A stretch of DNA of 64,000 bases from Bacillota bacterium. Lineage in GTDB: Bacteria; Bacillota; Clostridia; Lachnospirales; Lachnospiraceae. Below the pieces are notes generated by a model. It was given only the letters and a program-made list of their open reading frames with translations. It had not been told where the DNA came from and made no database searches. Of the stretch, positions 27,823 to 36,054 are shown one piece after another. The stretch lies in contig JAEWQV010000017.1 of the NCBI GenBank assembly GCA_023399055.1, forward strand, positions 62,001 through 126,000, in the 5' to 3' direction. The position numbers and the translations under genes are program-made. Numbering within the stretch: position 1 is the stretch's first letter; every line of letters starts with the position of its first letter.

Positions 27823-27827
27823 ATTTT
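27823..27827. repeat. Left copy of the 5-bp target-site duplication (ATTTT)
   Basis: ATTTT directly precedes the TGTT terminus at 27828. The same five bases follow the right terminus at 55191-55195. Five-base duplications are characteristic of Tn7-type transposition. Confidence 0.8.
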
Positions 27828-27942
27828 TGTTAGCATGCAATAAATAATGTAATAAAAAACAATAAATATTGAAATAAAATACAATTGCCTTTTATTTGTT
27901 TTTTATTGTTTTAGTCCAATCCCTAACAATAAATATTGAAAT
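27828..27942 (+). promoter_or_regulatory. Left transposon end with TnsB-binding repeats
   Basis: Three plus-strand copies of CAATAAATAWTGWAAT start at 27838, 27860 and 27927, plus one degenerate copy near 27894. The uneven spacing is like the left end of Tn7, where TnsB sites are separated. The terminus TGTTAGCATG lies before the first copy. Confidence 0.75.
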
Positions 27943-28020
27943 ATGTATCCTAAAAAACAAGACGTCAAACCATAATGTGAGAATAATTATGCTTATTATA
28001 CTATTATACAATATATAATA

Positions 28021-28057
28021 TGAACCAAAAATTAGATAAAATCTAACTTTCGGTTCA
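28021..28057. repeat. Hairpin just inside the left transposon end
   Basis: TGAACCAAAAATTAGAT faces ATCTAACTTTCGGTTCA with two mismatches and a 3-nt loop. There is no T-run. It may insulate the cargo from outside transcription. Confidence 0.5.
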
Positions 28058-28160
28058 CTAGAGATGATTAACTATTTAATTTTATTGATAATTTAACTGT
28101 TCAAGTGTAGAATTATTACATACTATCAATCCCCATAAAGAAAGGAATAATAATAAACTT

Positions 28161-28607
28161 ATGAATGAACAGTCTTATATTAAAGAACGTGTTGATGATC
28201 AAATAAAATGGTATGATCAAAAAAGCAAAACAAACAAGATATTTTTTATCTCACTAAGAACTACAGAAATAATATTGGCTATATTAATTCCATTTCTGGT
28301 AGGGTTTATTACAGATGCAACTATTAATAAATACATTATTGGAATTTTGGGTGTTATAGTCGCCATTATTGCTGGTATCCTCAGTTTTTATAAATTCCAA
28401 GAAAATTGGCTCCAGTATCGAACTACAAGTGAAAGATTACAACGGGAAAAAAATTTGTTTTTAGCCAAATCTAAAACATATAACAAAGAGGATAATTTTA
28501 CGATCTTTGTTGAAAATATTGAAAATATTATTTCCAAAGAAAATTCAACTTGGCTCGATTACATTAAGAAAGATGATCCTTCAGTAAAAATTAAAAACAA
28601 TGATTAG
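28161..28607 (+). CDS. SLATT (DUF4231-like) two-helix membrane effector
   Basis: A 148-residue protein with two adjacent membrane helices (about residues 35-52 and 57-78) and a C-terminal cytosolic helical region. The pattern FQENWLQYRTTSERLQREK then the Trp near the end (ENSTWLDYI) fits the SLATT/DUF4231 family. Comparative genomics proposes that SLATT proteins are pore-forming effectors in nucleotide-signal conflict systems. Its stop overlaps the stop of the convergent RyR gene by 4 bp. Position immediately inside the transposon end and next to RyR and TIR-domain genes suggests one defence module. Activity is inferred, not shown. Confidence 0.72.
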   Translation: MNEQSYIKERVDDQIKWYDQKSKTNKIFFISLRTTEIILAILIPFLVGFITDATINKYIIGILGVIVAIIAGILSFYKFQENWLQYRTTSERLQREKNLFLAKSKTYNKEDNFTIFVENIENIISKENSTWLDYIKKDDPSVKIKNND

Positions 28608-28888
28608 TCTTTAACAATTTTATAACCTAATGCAATTAATGCTTTTAATGTTGAAATCACTGCATTTCTATCATATTCCTTCTCTGTTTCAGGAAGCTGT
28701 TCATATGGAACAATTCCAGGGTGCTGCTTTTTTTGGTCGTTTCTAGTGGCACCCAATATCCATCCTTCAGAAATTCTCTTTTGTGCCCAAATATCGTGTG
28801 AATTTTGAGATAATAATTCTAATTCTTCAATTAATTCTCCACTCAACTTAATCGAAGAGGTATCAATCGGCTTTGGAATATAGTCCAT
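28604..28888 (-). CDS. RyR-domain protein
   Basis: A 94-residue protein that is essentially one RyR (ryanodine-receptor) domain: YIPKPIDTSSIKLSGELIEE, then HDIWAQKRISEGWILGATRN, then GIVPYEQLPETEKEYDRNAV and TLKALIALGYKI. Bacterial RyR domains are predicted ligand sensors of nucleotide-centred conflict systems, frequently near SLATT and TIR proteins. It ends tail-to-tail with the SLATT gene and lies 92 bp downstream of the GHKL-TIR gene on the same strand. It probably recognises a nucleotide-derived signal, but the ligand is unknown. Confidence 0.85.
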   Translation of the reverse strand: MDYIPKPIDTSSIKLSGELIEELELLSQNSHDIWAQKRISEGWILGATRNDQKKQHPGIVPYEQLPETEKEYDRNAVISTLKALIALGYKIVKD

Positions 28889-28980
28889 AATCTCCTCCTT
28901 CTATGGTATTATATTCAATATGTTACACGAAAATAAATCAAAATGCAAGAATTGCTATTCGCAAACAGCGACAAAAATAA

Positions 28981-31026
28981 CTAATATATACTAACTTCTT
29001 TATAGCATGAACACGATGTATCTTTACATTTGTAGACAACATTGCCATTTTGATTATAATCCAACTCCATAGGATTCATGCAATCTTTCTCGTCACATAT
29101 TGGATGCGCTTGATATTTTCTTAATGGATAATACTTTGGTACTTCGTTAATTCTCGTGGAATATTCTCTAATTGCTTTATTTATTGCCACCTCAATAACA
29201 TCATCCTCAAGCATTTTATATTCAATGCTCTTAAGTACAATCTTGATGAAATCTATCATACCACTAATATTAATTTTATTGATATCCCCAATATTTAATG
29301 ACAAATCAGGCTGATGAATTGGCTTTTCTATATCAACTTCTTCTATATCAACAATTAAATTACTAAAATGTTTATTTGTTGCCCAAGCTGCCCCTGTTTC
29401 CAGAATGCATGGACTCGAATCAAAAAAGTATTTTGAGAGTATATATATGACATAAATATCCTCTCTAAAGCATTCTTTCAAATAATCGAAAACATCAATA
29501 TCATACGGGGCTGTCATTCTATCATCGCTTGTATATATGAAAGTGGAGGCAACATCTATTCCTAGGTTTTCAAATATACTAACAACAAAGTCACCATACA
29601 GTTTATATTTTCTGCTATGACTAATTAGCACTTTTTTGGTGTTTTCTGTCATGGTGACTATTCTTGAAAATTGATAGCTTTCATCAACTATAATTTTTAT
29701 TTCTTCAGGTCTAAGCTTATTAACAAGAATTTTTTGTGTCTGAGGTTTCGAGTCAAAAAAATCCATTTTGTATTTTTGTATCTCTTCAATGTTTCTCATT
29801 TTTTTATCTCGCCTCGAAATTTCATCTTTTCTTCCAACAATAAATGTTAATAGTTTCTTTACAATTTTGATTACTTCAATATAACGACTGTCTTGTTCAT
29901 CATAGCCACGCCTATTGCTAATTGCCATATCAACCAATGAATCATCTTCAAAAATATCAACAAACAATTCTCCAATAACATAGGCCTCATAGTTAGTATT
30001 GGCTTTGATTTTTGGTAAAACATCGTACTCACCAAGTTTATTCCTTGAAAACAAAGAAATTCTGTTGTCACTAATTGTAATCTTATCTTCATCAGATTCT
30101 TCACTTTGTGTTAAATCGTTACCTAATTCTTTAAGATGTGTCAACGTATCTACTGTACCAATCCAACCTTTTATTTCAAAATCTACTTCGATAATTTCCC
30201 CATTTTTATTTTCCACTTTAATTTTATATGGAAACATACTTAATTTTGAATTTTTTCTCGATTGAAGAAATTCCGGATATGTATATGCAAATTTCAATTC
30301 ATTTGATACATTATTTGCCATAACAGCTTCTTTTTTATTATTAAACTCGTCTCCTATAGTAACAATTGTATCCATAATACTAAAGTAATTCAACTCACTA
30401 CGACGTAATACCATAAATTCAGCATCATTTTTTCGGATATGAATTGAAAACTCTTGATCATTAACATCAAACATCCGAATTAATCTATTTACTATAAATC
30501 TATAACTAGTTGTTATCCTTTTTTTTATTTCAATTAGTTCAAGTCTCGTACCGCTTCCATTATTGGACAATCTATCAGATCTAAATTTAATTCTATCTTC
30601 CTGAATTTCATCTGGTTGTTCATCATTATTTGATGTAATTTTCTCAAAATCAAGAAGGCAACCTGCCTTTTTTCCATCTTTACAGGATAATACTTTGACA
30701 TAATTTGTTAGAGAAAATACTGCCAATTTGCCTATTCCTTTTCTACCCATGATTTTTCTTTTAGAATCTACTTGAGAATTTACATCACGCTTATCATACC
30801 CAATATTTAGAAAACGTGTATTTATTTCTTGATCTGTCATTCCATTGCCGTCATCTTCAATTGTAATAATATTTCCAATAGTATCTAATGTTATCCATAC
30901 ATTTTCAGCAAAAGCATCATAGCTGTTTGCAACCAATTCAGCAATTACACTCGGAACATCTCCATATAGTTGAGATCCAAGTAATTTTAATACTTTTCTA
31001 TCTAGGTTGATTTTATAATCCGCCAT
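28981..31026 (-). CDS. GHKL (Hsp90/MutL-type) ATPase fused to a TIR domain
   Basis: A 681-residue protein. The N-terminal GHKL ATPase has the N-box ELVANSYDA (30-38), G1 box DDGNGM (58-63) and G2 box GRKGIGKLA (94-102). A middle region follows to about 460. A TIR-like domain starts at VLISHSRKYKLYGD (about 466) and contains CILETGAAW with E543 as the likely NADase glutamate. The C-terminus holds a Cys cluster (C644, C649, C667, C672/C674), perhaps a zinc ribbon. Such a fusion suggests an ATP-gated sensor that triggers NAD depletion or a TIR-made signal. It is adjacent to RyR and SLATT genes. Confidence 0.8.
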   Translation of the reverse strand: MADYKINLDRKVLKLLGSQLYGDVPSVIAELVANSYDAFAENVWITLDTIGNIITIEDDGNGMTDQEINTRFLNIGYDKRDVNSQVDSKRKIMGRKGIGKLAVFSLTNYVKVLSCKDGKKAGCLLDFEKITSNNDEQPDEIQEDRIKFRSDRLSNNGSGTRLELIEIKKRITTSYRFIVNRLIRMFDVNDQEFSIHIRKNDAEFMVLRRSELNYFSIMDTIVTIGDEFNNKKEAVMANNVSNELKFAYTYPEFLQSRKNSKLSMFPYKIKVENKNGEIIEVDFEIKGWIGTVDTLTHLKELGNDLTQSEESDEDKITISDNRISLFSRNKLGEYDVLPKIKANTNYEAYVIGELFVDIFEDDSLVDMAISNRRGYDEQDSRYIEVIKIVKKLLTFIVGRKDEISRRDKKMRNIEEIQKYKMDFFDSKPQTQKILVNKLRPEEIKIIVDESYQFSRIVTMTENTKKVLISHSRKYKLYGDFVVSIFENLGIDVASTFIYTSDDRMTAPYDIDVFDYLKECFREDIYVIYILSKYFFDSSPCILETGAAWATNKHFSNLIVDIEEVDIEKPIHQPDLSLNIGDINKINISGMIDFIKIVLKSIEYKMLEDDVIEVAINKAIREYSTRINEVPKYYPLRKYQAHPICDEKDCMNPMELDYNQNGNVVYKCKDTSCSCYKEVSIY

Positions 31027-31295
31027 AATTATCCCTCACAGATTCTGTTAAATTGTTATCCTAATTAAATTTTATATTGTGTTCCATATTCTACTATTAG
31101 TAATTATATTACAAATATTAATATAAAACAAACTTTTTTCCCATTTTATTCTATATTTAGTCCAATGAACAATTAATCCCCATTGCAAATAATTAATGAC
31201 TTATTTGAAATCGCTTTATTCAATTACATCTGATTAATATAACTTAAGATGTAACATATGTCCAAACAGAAAATCTACCATATCTGCATATTCTA

Positions 31296-32714
31296 TCAAT
31301 TTCCAATTTCTTGAACTTTAGCATATTCATCAAGCACAAATTTTAAAGCTCGTGCAAGAGTTCTTGAAACAAGAGGAGGCACACTATTTCCAATCTGCAT
31401 AAATGTTTTCGTATAAGGTCCACAAAAGAAATAATCATCCGGATAAGATTGAATCCTCGCAGCTTCTCTTGGCGTTAAGCCTCGTGCCTCATTAGGATGA
31501 ATATACATATTACAATCGTATTTCATATGTGCAGTAATTGTTTTTGAAACTTTATCTTCTTGAAGACGAAAATATTTATCTTTAAATATATTATTTCTAC
31601 TTGCATATGGCATTATATCAATTATTTTAGGATCATCCGAACGATCTCCTTGATTTAATTTACTAAATATCTCAATATCTCGACTATTATTATATCTAGC
31701 CTTATGATTATATACATATTTTATTTTTTTGCCCAAATTTATAGTTTCTAAATAATCATTGGTTTCCGTATATTTATTTTTTTCTATTATAGCTCCAGAT
31801 TTAATAGAATCTTTTGTTGTTGAATTCTTAATCGTATTAGCCTGTAAACTCCTCATTTTATATAATGCATCTTTCAGAACAGTCCTATTTATTTCCTTTC
31901 TTAAATCATAAATATTTTTTATAATTCCATCAATATCAATATTTAATCTTGTACCTATAAATAGCACTCGCTTCCTATTTTGTGGTACGCCATAGTCCAT
32001 TGCATTAATCTTAATTGCTTTAACTTTATAAGGACTACTTAAATTTGAAAAATCCTCAATGATTTGACTTTCCAAATTTAATATTCCTTGAACATTTTCC
32101 ATTACAAAAAATTTTGGATTAAGTGCATCGACACTTCTTACAAAATATTTATATAATTTATTTCTTGGATCGTCTATTAATCGTTGACGATTTGCTATAC
32201 TAAAACCTTGGCAAGGTGGTCCGCCAATTACGACATCTACATCTAGACCAGAAAGTTTCAGTTTCATTGCGTCTATTGAATTTTCAATACTATCGCAAAC
32301 TATGTACTCATTCGGAACTTCAGGATGATTATGTCTATATGTTTCTATACAGCACTCTTGGTTATCAATAGCATATTTAATTTCATAATCATTTTGCACA
32401 AAACCTAAAGAAAAACCTCCAGCACCACAAAACAAATCAATTACATTATACTTATTTAGTTTCTTGTATACTTTAATATTACGATAGTATTTGCAATATT
32501 TGTTAATAATACAACTATCACATTTAGGGCTTTTATTACAAGTTCTCACTAGATGATTATTAATAATTCCCATCTCCAAACCCTCAAATGTATATTCTCC
32601 ATCAATACGCTTTTCGCATTCAGTAATATCAATATCTGATATAGAAATACATTCAAAGTAATCAGCATATTCTAAATTTAATAATTTATCAATATTTGTT
32701 TTATACTTATTCAA
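31296..32714 (-). CDS. DNA (cytosine-5-)-methyltransferase with N-terminal Cys cluster
   Basis: A 472-residue C5-methyltransferase. Motif I is DLFCGAGGFSLGF, motif IV GGPPCQGFS with the catalytic Cys, motif VI MENVQG, motif VIII QNRKRVLFIG and motif X QIGNSVPP. The first 85 residues are extra and include C59-X5-C65-X2-C68-X5-C74, which resembles the [4Fe-4S] loop of endonuclease III. The gene overlaps the other methyltransferase by 8 bp. It is the last gene of the RHH-methyltransferase-methyltransferase operon and should protect host DNA from the associated restriction-like complex. The recognition sequence is unknown. Confidence 0.93.
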   Translation of the reverse strand: MNKYKTNIDKLLNLEYADYFECISISDIDITECEKRIDGEYTFEGLEMGIINNHLVRTCNKSPKCDSCIINKYCKYYRNIKVYKKLNKYNVIDLFCGAGGFSLGFVQNDYEIKYAIDNQECCIETYRHNHPEVPNEYIVCDSIENSIDAMKLKLSGLDVDVVIGGPPCQGFSIANRQRLIDDPRNKLYKYFVRSVDALNPKFFVMENVQGILNLESQIIEDFSNLSSPYKVKAIKINAMDYGVPQNRKRVLFIGTRLNIDIDGIIKNIYDLRKEINRTVLKDALYKMRSLQANTIKNSTTKDSIKSGAIIEKNKYTETNDYLETINLGKKIKYVYNHKARYNNSRDIEIFSKLNQGDRSDDPKIIDIMPYASRNNIFKDKYFRLQEDKVSKTITAHMKYDCNMYIHPNEARGLTPREAARIQSYPDDYFFCGPYTKTFMQIGNSVPPLVSRTLARALKFVLDEYAKVQEIGN

Positions 32715-33615
32715 TTGATAGACACTCCTTTATAGCTTTTGCTACTGCATAAGCAACAGGCACTGTAACAGCATTCCCAAATTGTTTGTATGCTTGACAA
32801 TCTGAAACAACTATTCTATAATTTTCATCAAATCCTTGCAATCTTGCACATTCTCTTGGAGTAAGCCTCCTTAATCCCATTTCAGTTGTTACATAATTAT
32901 CTTGTCCCGCACGATGCATTTTAGCCATAGTTGCACATAAGGGCCTAGCTATTTTAAGGTCAATTTCTGGTTTAGAAGAATATCCGCCACTTCCATGTGA
33001 CAAAATAGTTTTTTTAATTTTTTCACTTAAATAATATTTTTTATCAACATTCGGTTCCAGAATATCTTTTAATTCTTTATCAAGTGCTTTACTTGTTGGA
33101 TATTCATATTGAATCTCTTTATTTTTAAAACAAACAATAAAAATTCTATTCCTGGTTTGAGGAACTCCAAAATTACTGCTATTTAGAATTTTTTTATAGA
33201 CACAATACCCTCTTTTCATCAATTCATCTTGGACTATTTTAAATGTGCTACCATTCTTATGAGTTAATAATCTTCCCACATTTTCTAAAACTACCACTTC
33301 AGGCATATGAAGGTCTATTAATTTACATATTCTAAAAAAGAGTGAACCTCTATTATCATCAAATCCCTTTTCTTCACCCATTATGCTGAATGGTTGACAT
33401 GGAAACCCTGCTATTAAGATCTGGTGATTTGGTATTGATGTCAATTCAATTTCATTAATATCTCCTTGAACAATATGGTCACCAATGTTTTCCCTATAAG
33501 ATTCAACTGCATATTTATCAATATCATTAGCCCATACTATTTCAAATCCCGCCTGTATAAAGCCCAGATCCAGTCCCCCACATCCACTACATAATGAACA
33601 CACTTTATTAATCAT
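32707..33615 (-). CDS. DNA (cytosine-5-)-methyltransferase
   Basis: A 302-residue C5-methyltransferase with motif I SLCSGCGGLDLGF, motif IV GFPCQPFSIMG (catalytic Cys), motif VI LENVGRL, motif VIII QTRNRIFIV and motif X QFGNAVTVPV. The target-recognition region is short, as in single-specificity enzymes. It overlaps the upstream RHH gene and the downstream methyltransferase by 8 bp each. Two C5 enzymes in one R-M unit often methylate the two strands of an asymmetric site; this is inferred here. Confidence 0.93.
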   Translation of the reverse strand: MINKVCSLCSGCGGLDLGFIQAGFEIVWANDIDKYAVESYRENIGDHIVQGDINEIELTSIPNHQILIAGFPCQPFSIMGEEKGFDDNRGSLFFRICKLIDLHMPEVVVLENVGRLLTHKNGSTFKIVQDELMKRGYCVYKKILNSSNFGVPQTRNRIFIVCFKNKEIQYEYPTSKALDKELKDILEPNVDKKYYLSEKIKKTILSHGSGGYSSKPEIDLKIARPLCATMAKMHRAGQDNYVTTEMGLRRLTPRECARLQGFDENYRIVVSDCQAYKQFGNAVTVPVAYAVAKAIKECLSIE

Positions 33616-33793
33616 CGAACTTCACTCCCTCTTTAGTTAAGTATTCAGAAATCATTTCGCATATTTTGGTGGATGCATTAGAACCCTTTTTTCTAACAGT
33701 ATATTGAAATGCCTTTTTCATATCAGGACTGATTTTCACTTCAATTTTTTCTGATTTTACTAGACCTGCCGGTCTCCCAACTTTTCCATTCAT
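33608..33793 (-). CDS. Small ribbon-helix-helix-type regulator
   Basis: A 61-residue basic protein: GRPAGLVKSEKIEVKISPDM then KKAFQYTVRKKGSNASTKIC and a final helix. A beta-strand followed by two helices with the turn at KGSNAS fits a ribbon-helix-helix (or RHH-like) DNA-binding protein. It is the first gene of the methyltransferase operon. A perfect 16-bp inverted repeat lies over its promoter, so it probably autoregulates and times methyltransferase synthesis, as C-proteins do in R-M systems. AAAAAGGTGATG precedes the start. Confidence 0.72.
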   Translation of the reverse strand: MNGKVGRPAGLVKSEKIEVKISPDMKKAFQYTVRKKGSNASTKICEMISEYLTKEGVKFDD

Positions 33794-33823
33794 AAATACA
33801 TCACCTTTTTCTAATAATATACA

Positions 33824-33865
33824 TATTTTATCATATTTATAAAATATTGTAAATATGATAAAATA
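33824..33865. promoter_or_regulatory. Inverted-repeat operator over the methyltransferase operon promoter
   Basis: Two perfect 16-bp arms (TATTTTATCATATTTA at 33824-33839 and its complement at 33850-33865) with a 10-bp centre. A minus-strand promoter (TTTACA at 33853-33848, TAAAAT at 33830-33825, 17-bp spacer) lies entirely within it. The RHH protein is the obvious candidate ligand. Confidence 0.65.
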
Positions 33866-33910
33866 ACATTATAATTATATTTTAATCATGACTTTTATTA
33901 TTTTCGAAAT

Positions 33911-33938
33911 AAAAAGCCTTCGCCGTATAGCGAAGGCA
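33911..33938 (-). terminator. Rho-independent terminator of the Z1/AIPR operon
   Basis: GCCTTCGCT pairs with its partner CGAAGGC and is followed on the minus strand by TTTTT. It lies 5 bp past the AIPR stop codon and separates that operon from the methyltransferase operon. Confidence 0.9.
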
Positions 33939-33942
33939 ATAC

Positions 33943-36054
33943 TTATTCAACAAAACCCTCATCAACAATTCTATTCCTAATATCGAGAATTCTTTGTGAT
34001 TGTTTATCAGAAGGAATTTTTCCAACTCCTAAATTTATAGCTGCTTTAATAACACTTTCATCGATTTCAGATATTAAATTCTTACTTTTCCCAAAAGTTA
34101 ATAACCTTTTCCAATAATCCTGACCCACTTGAATAATCTCTGTTTGAATTGCTATAGCATTCTCAAATCTTTGTTCCTTTTTTCCTTCTCTTAACAATTT
34201 AATCTCTTTGTCCTTTTCAATAAGAAACAGTTCTAAATTTTCATTTAATATGTATATTTTCTCTTTTAAAAGATTCCAACAGTCAATTTTTTTACACCAT
34301 TCTGTTACATTAGTTATCTTTCTTTTTTCACTAGTAATGTGTTCAAATACAACCTTGGATAATTTTATCAACTCTAAACCGATTTCATCCGGAACTTTTT
34401 GTCTGTCCCAAATAACTTTTAAATTAAGCGCTCTATCAGGGAATTGCTGTTTGAGTAAAAAGTGAAAATAAGCCATTGTATATGTTACAATATTCGCTTT
34501 ATAGCCTTTTTCATACCAAGTTTGTGATAAAACCTTTTTATCTATAAAGTCAAAAATTATTTTTAATGAAACTGTTTGCTTATAATACAGTTCATTATAT
34601 AGCGATTCACTTTTATCCCAGCTTTCCACAATAAATTCAGCAAATTTTGCAAAATTCTTTTGCGCTCCCATACTTACATAATGTGGGCACTCCATCCAGG
34701 TATTTCTTATCTTCGCAATATCTGTTTTAGTTATCCTATGTTCTTTTGGGTTTTGCAATCGATATTTTTCCTGCTCCCCTTTAGTCATTTTGGATTGTTC
34801 TTGATCATATTGTCCTCTAGATCTTTCAAAAAACCAATGTGTTTCAAATTGATTGCCATTAACTGCAGGAGCATATAACCGTCGTGATGCCTTCTGCATC
34901 CTAATATTAAATTCATGATTTGAAAAGAAATCCGCATCATTAACTTTATTTTGACTATTTGAATATCTCGATATTTTAGGAATAACCTTCTGTGAAAGTT
35001 CGTCATCAGATATAACTGTTAATTTCATTTGTACATAAATACCGCCTAGGTCAGCTTTATCTTTATATCTTGTAATTGACAATGAGGCTGTCGTCTGTCC
35101 TCCATTAACAATTTGCATATTATTTATCTTTGTAATATATAAGTTACCATCTTCTTTTTTCTCTATTATTACATTTGAAGCCGTTGCAGAAATCCCATTA
35201 TTATAAGCGAAAAACATTTGTTTATTTTCTTTGCTTAATATTGTACTTCTAATATCGCGATTCACCGAAACTTTTGTTGATAAGAATGATCTAACATTAC
35301 CTTCTAGCAATCTGCTTCCATACATATCAAATATATCCGCTAAAGTATCCCCCTCTAGCACACATAAATAACAATTAAATTTTTCTTTCTTGGTTACTTC
35401 ACCAGAGCCGAAGTCATAAATAACATCATTTGCTTTTAAAAATGGAATTCCATATTCCATAAAGTTCCCAAAGTTTATTTCAATAGCTTCGCGAACATCT
35501 CCTATTGCTAATGCTTTATAATATCTTTTTATATCCCATATATGAAATTCTGTAGGATAGTTCATAATTGTACTATTAGGAAGCGAATTTATACTCTCGC
35601 TCATTTCTTTATCAGTTATTATAAAGAATTTAAACTTAATTATTGATGATTTCAAATGAATAAGTCTTTCCAGCAAATCATAAACGGGTGTACTTATCTC
35701 AATCTCTCTTTTTAATTTTCCATTGTATACGCCATCAACAAAAACTTGAATTTTATCAAAAAGAGAATTAGCATCTGATTTTGTTATTTTTTCTATAGAC
35801 TCATCGCCTAAATAATCAGCGATTATTAAGGACATAGAGCAGTCGTAATCATCGTATGAATATCCATCTATTCTATAACTTTTTCTTCCGTTTTTCCCAG
35901 TGGCGTAGCACAATTCATAATCCGTAATAATTCCCAAATCAACTAAGTGCTCTAATGATACTCTCATGTAAGTTGAAACAGTTCCATCAGAATCTACAGC
36001 TGCTGAACTTTTAACATACTCCAGATAATCCTTTCTGAATTCTACTATATCCAT
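33943..36054 (-). CDS. AIPR-family protein
   Basis: A 703-residue protein. The central AIPR hallmark is clear: FAYNNGISATASNVIIEK followed by INNMQIVNGGQTTASLSI (about residues 285-340). AIPR proteins are named for abortive-infection phage resistance and are found in restriction-like operons with Z1 and GHKL ATPases. ATG 36054 is chosen because GGAGGAG lies 6 bp upstream; it overlaps the preceding PD-(D/E)XK gene by 10 bp. It is the last gene of a four-gene operon that ends in a strong terminator. The enzymatic activity is not established. Confidence 0.85.
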   Translation of the reverse strand: MDIVEFRKDYLEYVKSSAAVDSDGTVSTYMRVSLEHLVDLGIITDYELCYATGKNGRKSYRIDGYSYDDYDCSMSLIIADYLGDESIEKITKSDANSLFDKIQVFVDGVYNGKLKREIEISTPVYDLLERLIHLKSSIIKFKFFIITDKEMSESINSLPNSTIMNYPTEFHIWDIKRYYKALAIGDVREAIEINFGNFMEYGIPFLKANDVIYDFGSGEVTKKEKFNCYLCVLEGDTLADIFDMYGSRLLEGNVRSFLSTKVSVNRDIRSTILSKENKQMFFAYNNGISATASNVIIEKKEDGNLYITKINNMQIVNGGQTTASLSITRYKDKADLGGIYVQMKLTVISDDELSQKVIPKISRYSNSQNKVNDADFFSNHEFNIRMQKASRRLYAPAVNGNQFETHWFFERSRGQYDQEQSKMTKGEQEKYRLQNPKEHRITKTDIAKIRNTWMECPHYVSMGAQKNFAKFAEFIVESWDKSESLYNELYYKQTVSLKIIFDFIDKKVLSQTWYEKGYKANIVTYTMAYFHFLLKQQFPDRALNLKVIWDRQKVPDEIGLELIKLSKVVFEHITSEKRKITNVTEWCKKIDCWNLLKEKIYILNENLELFLIEKDKEIKLLREGKKEQRFENAIAIQTEIIQVGQDYWKRLLTFGKSKNLISEIDESVIKAAINLGVGKIPSDKQSQRILDIRNRIVDEGFVE

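Noticed and set aside
27776..27942. Repeated CAATAAATA motifs as a CRISPR array
   Set aside because: The repeats are short, occur in both orientations, lack regular unique spacers, and match the other transposon end. They are TnsB sites.
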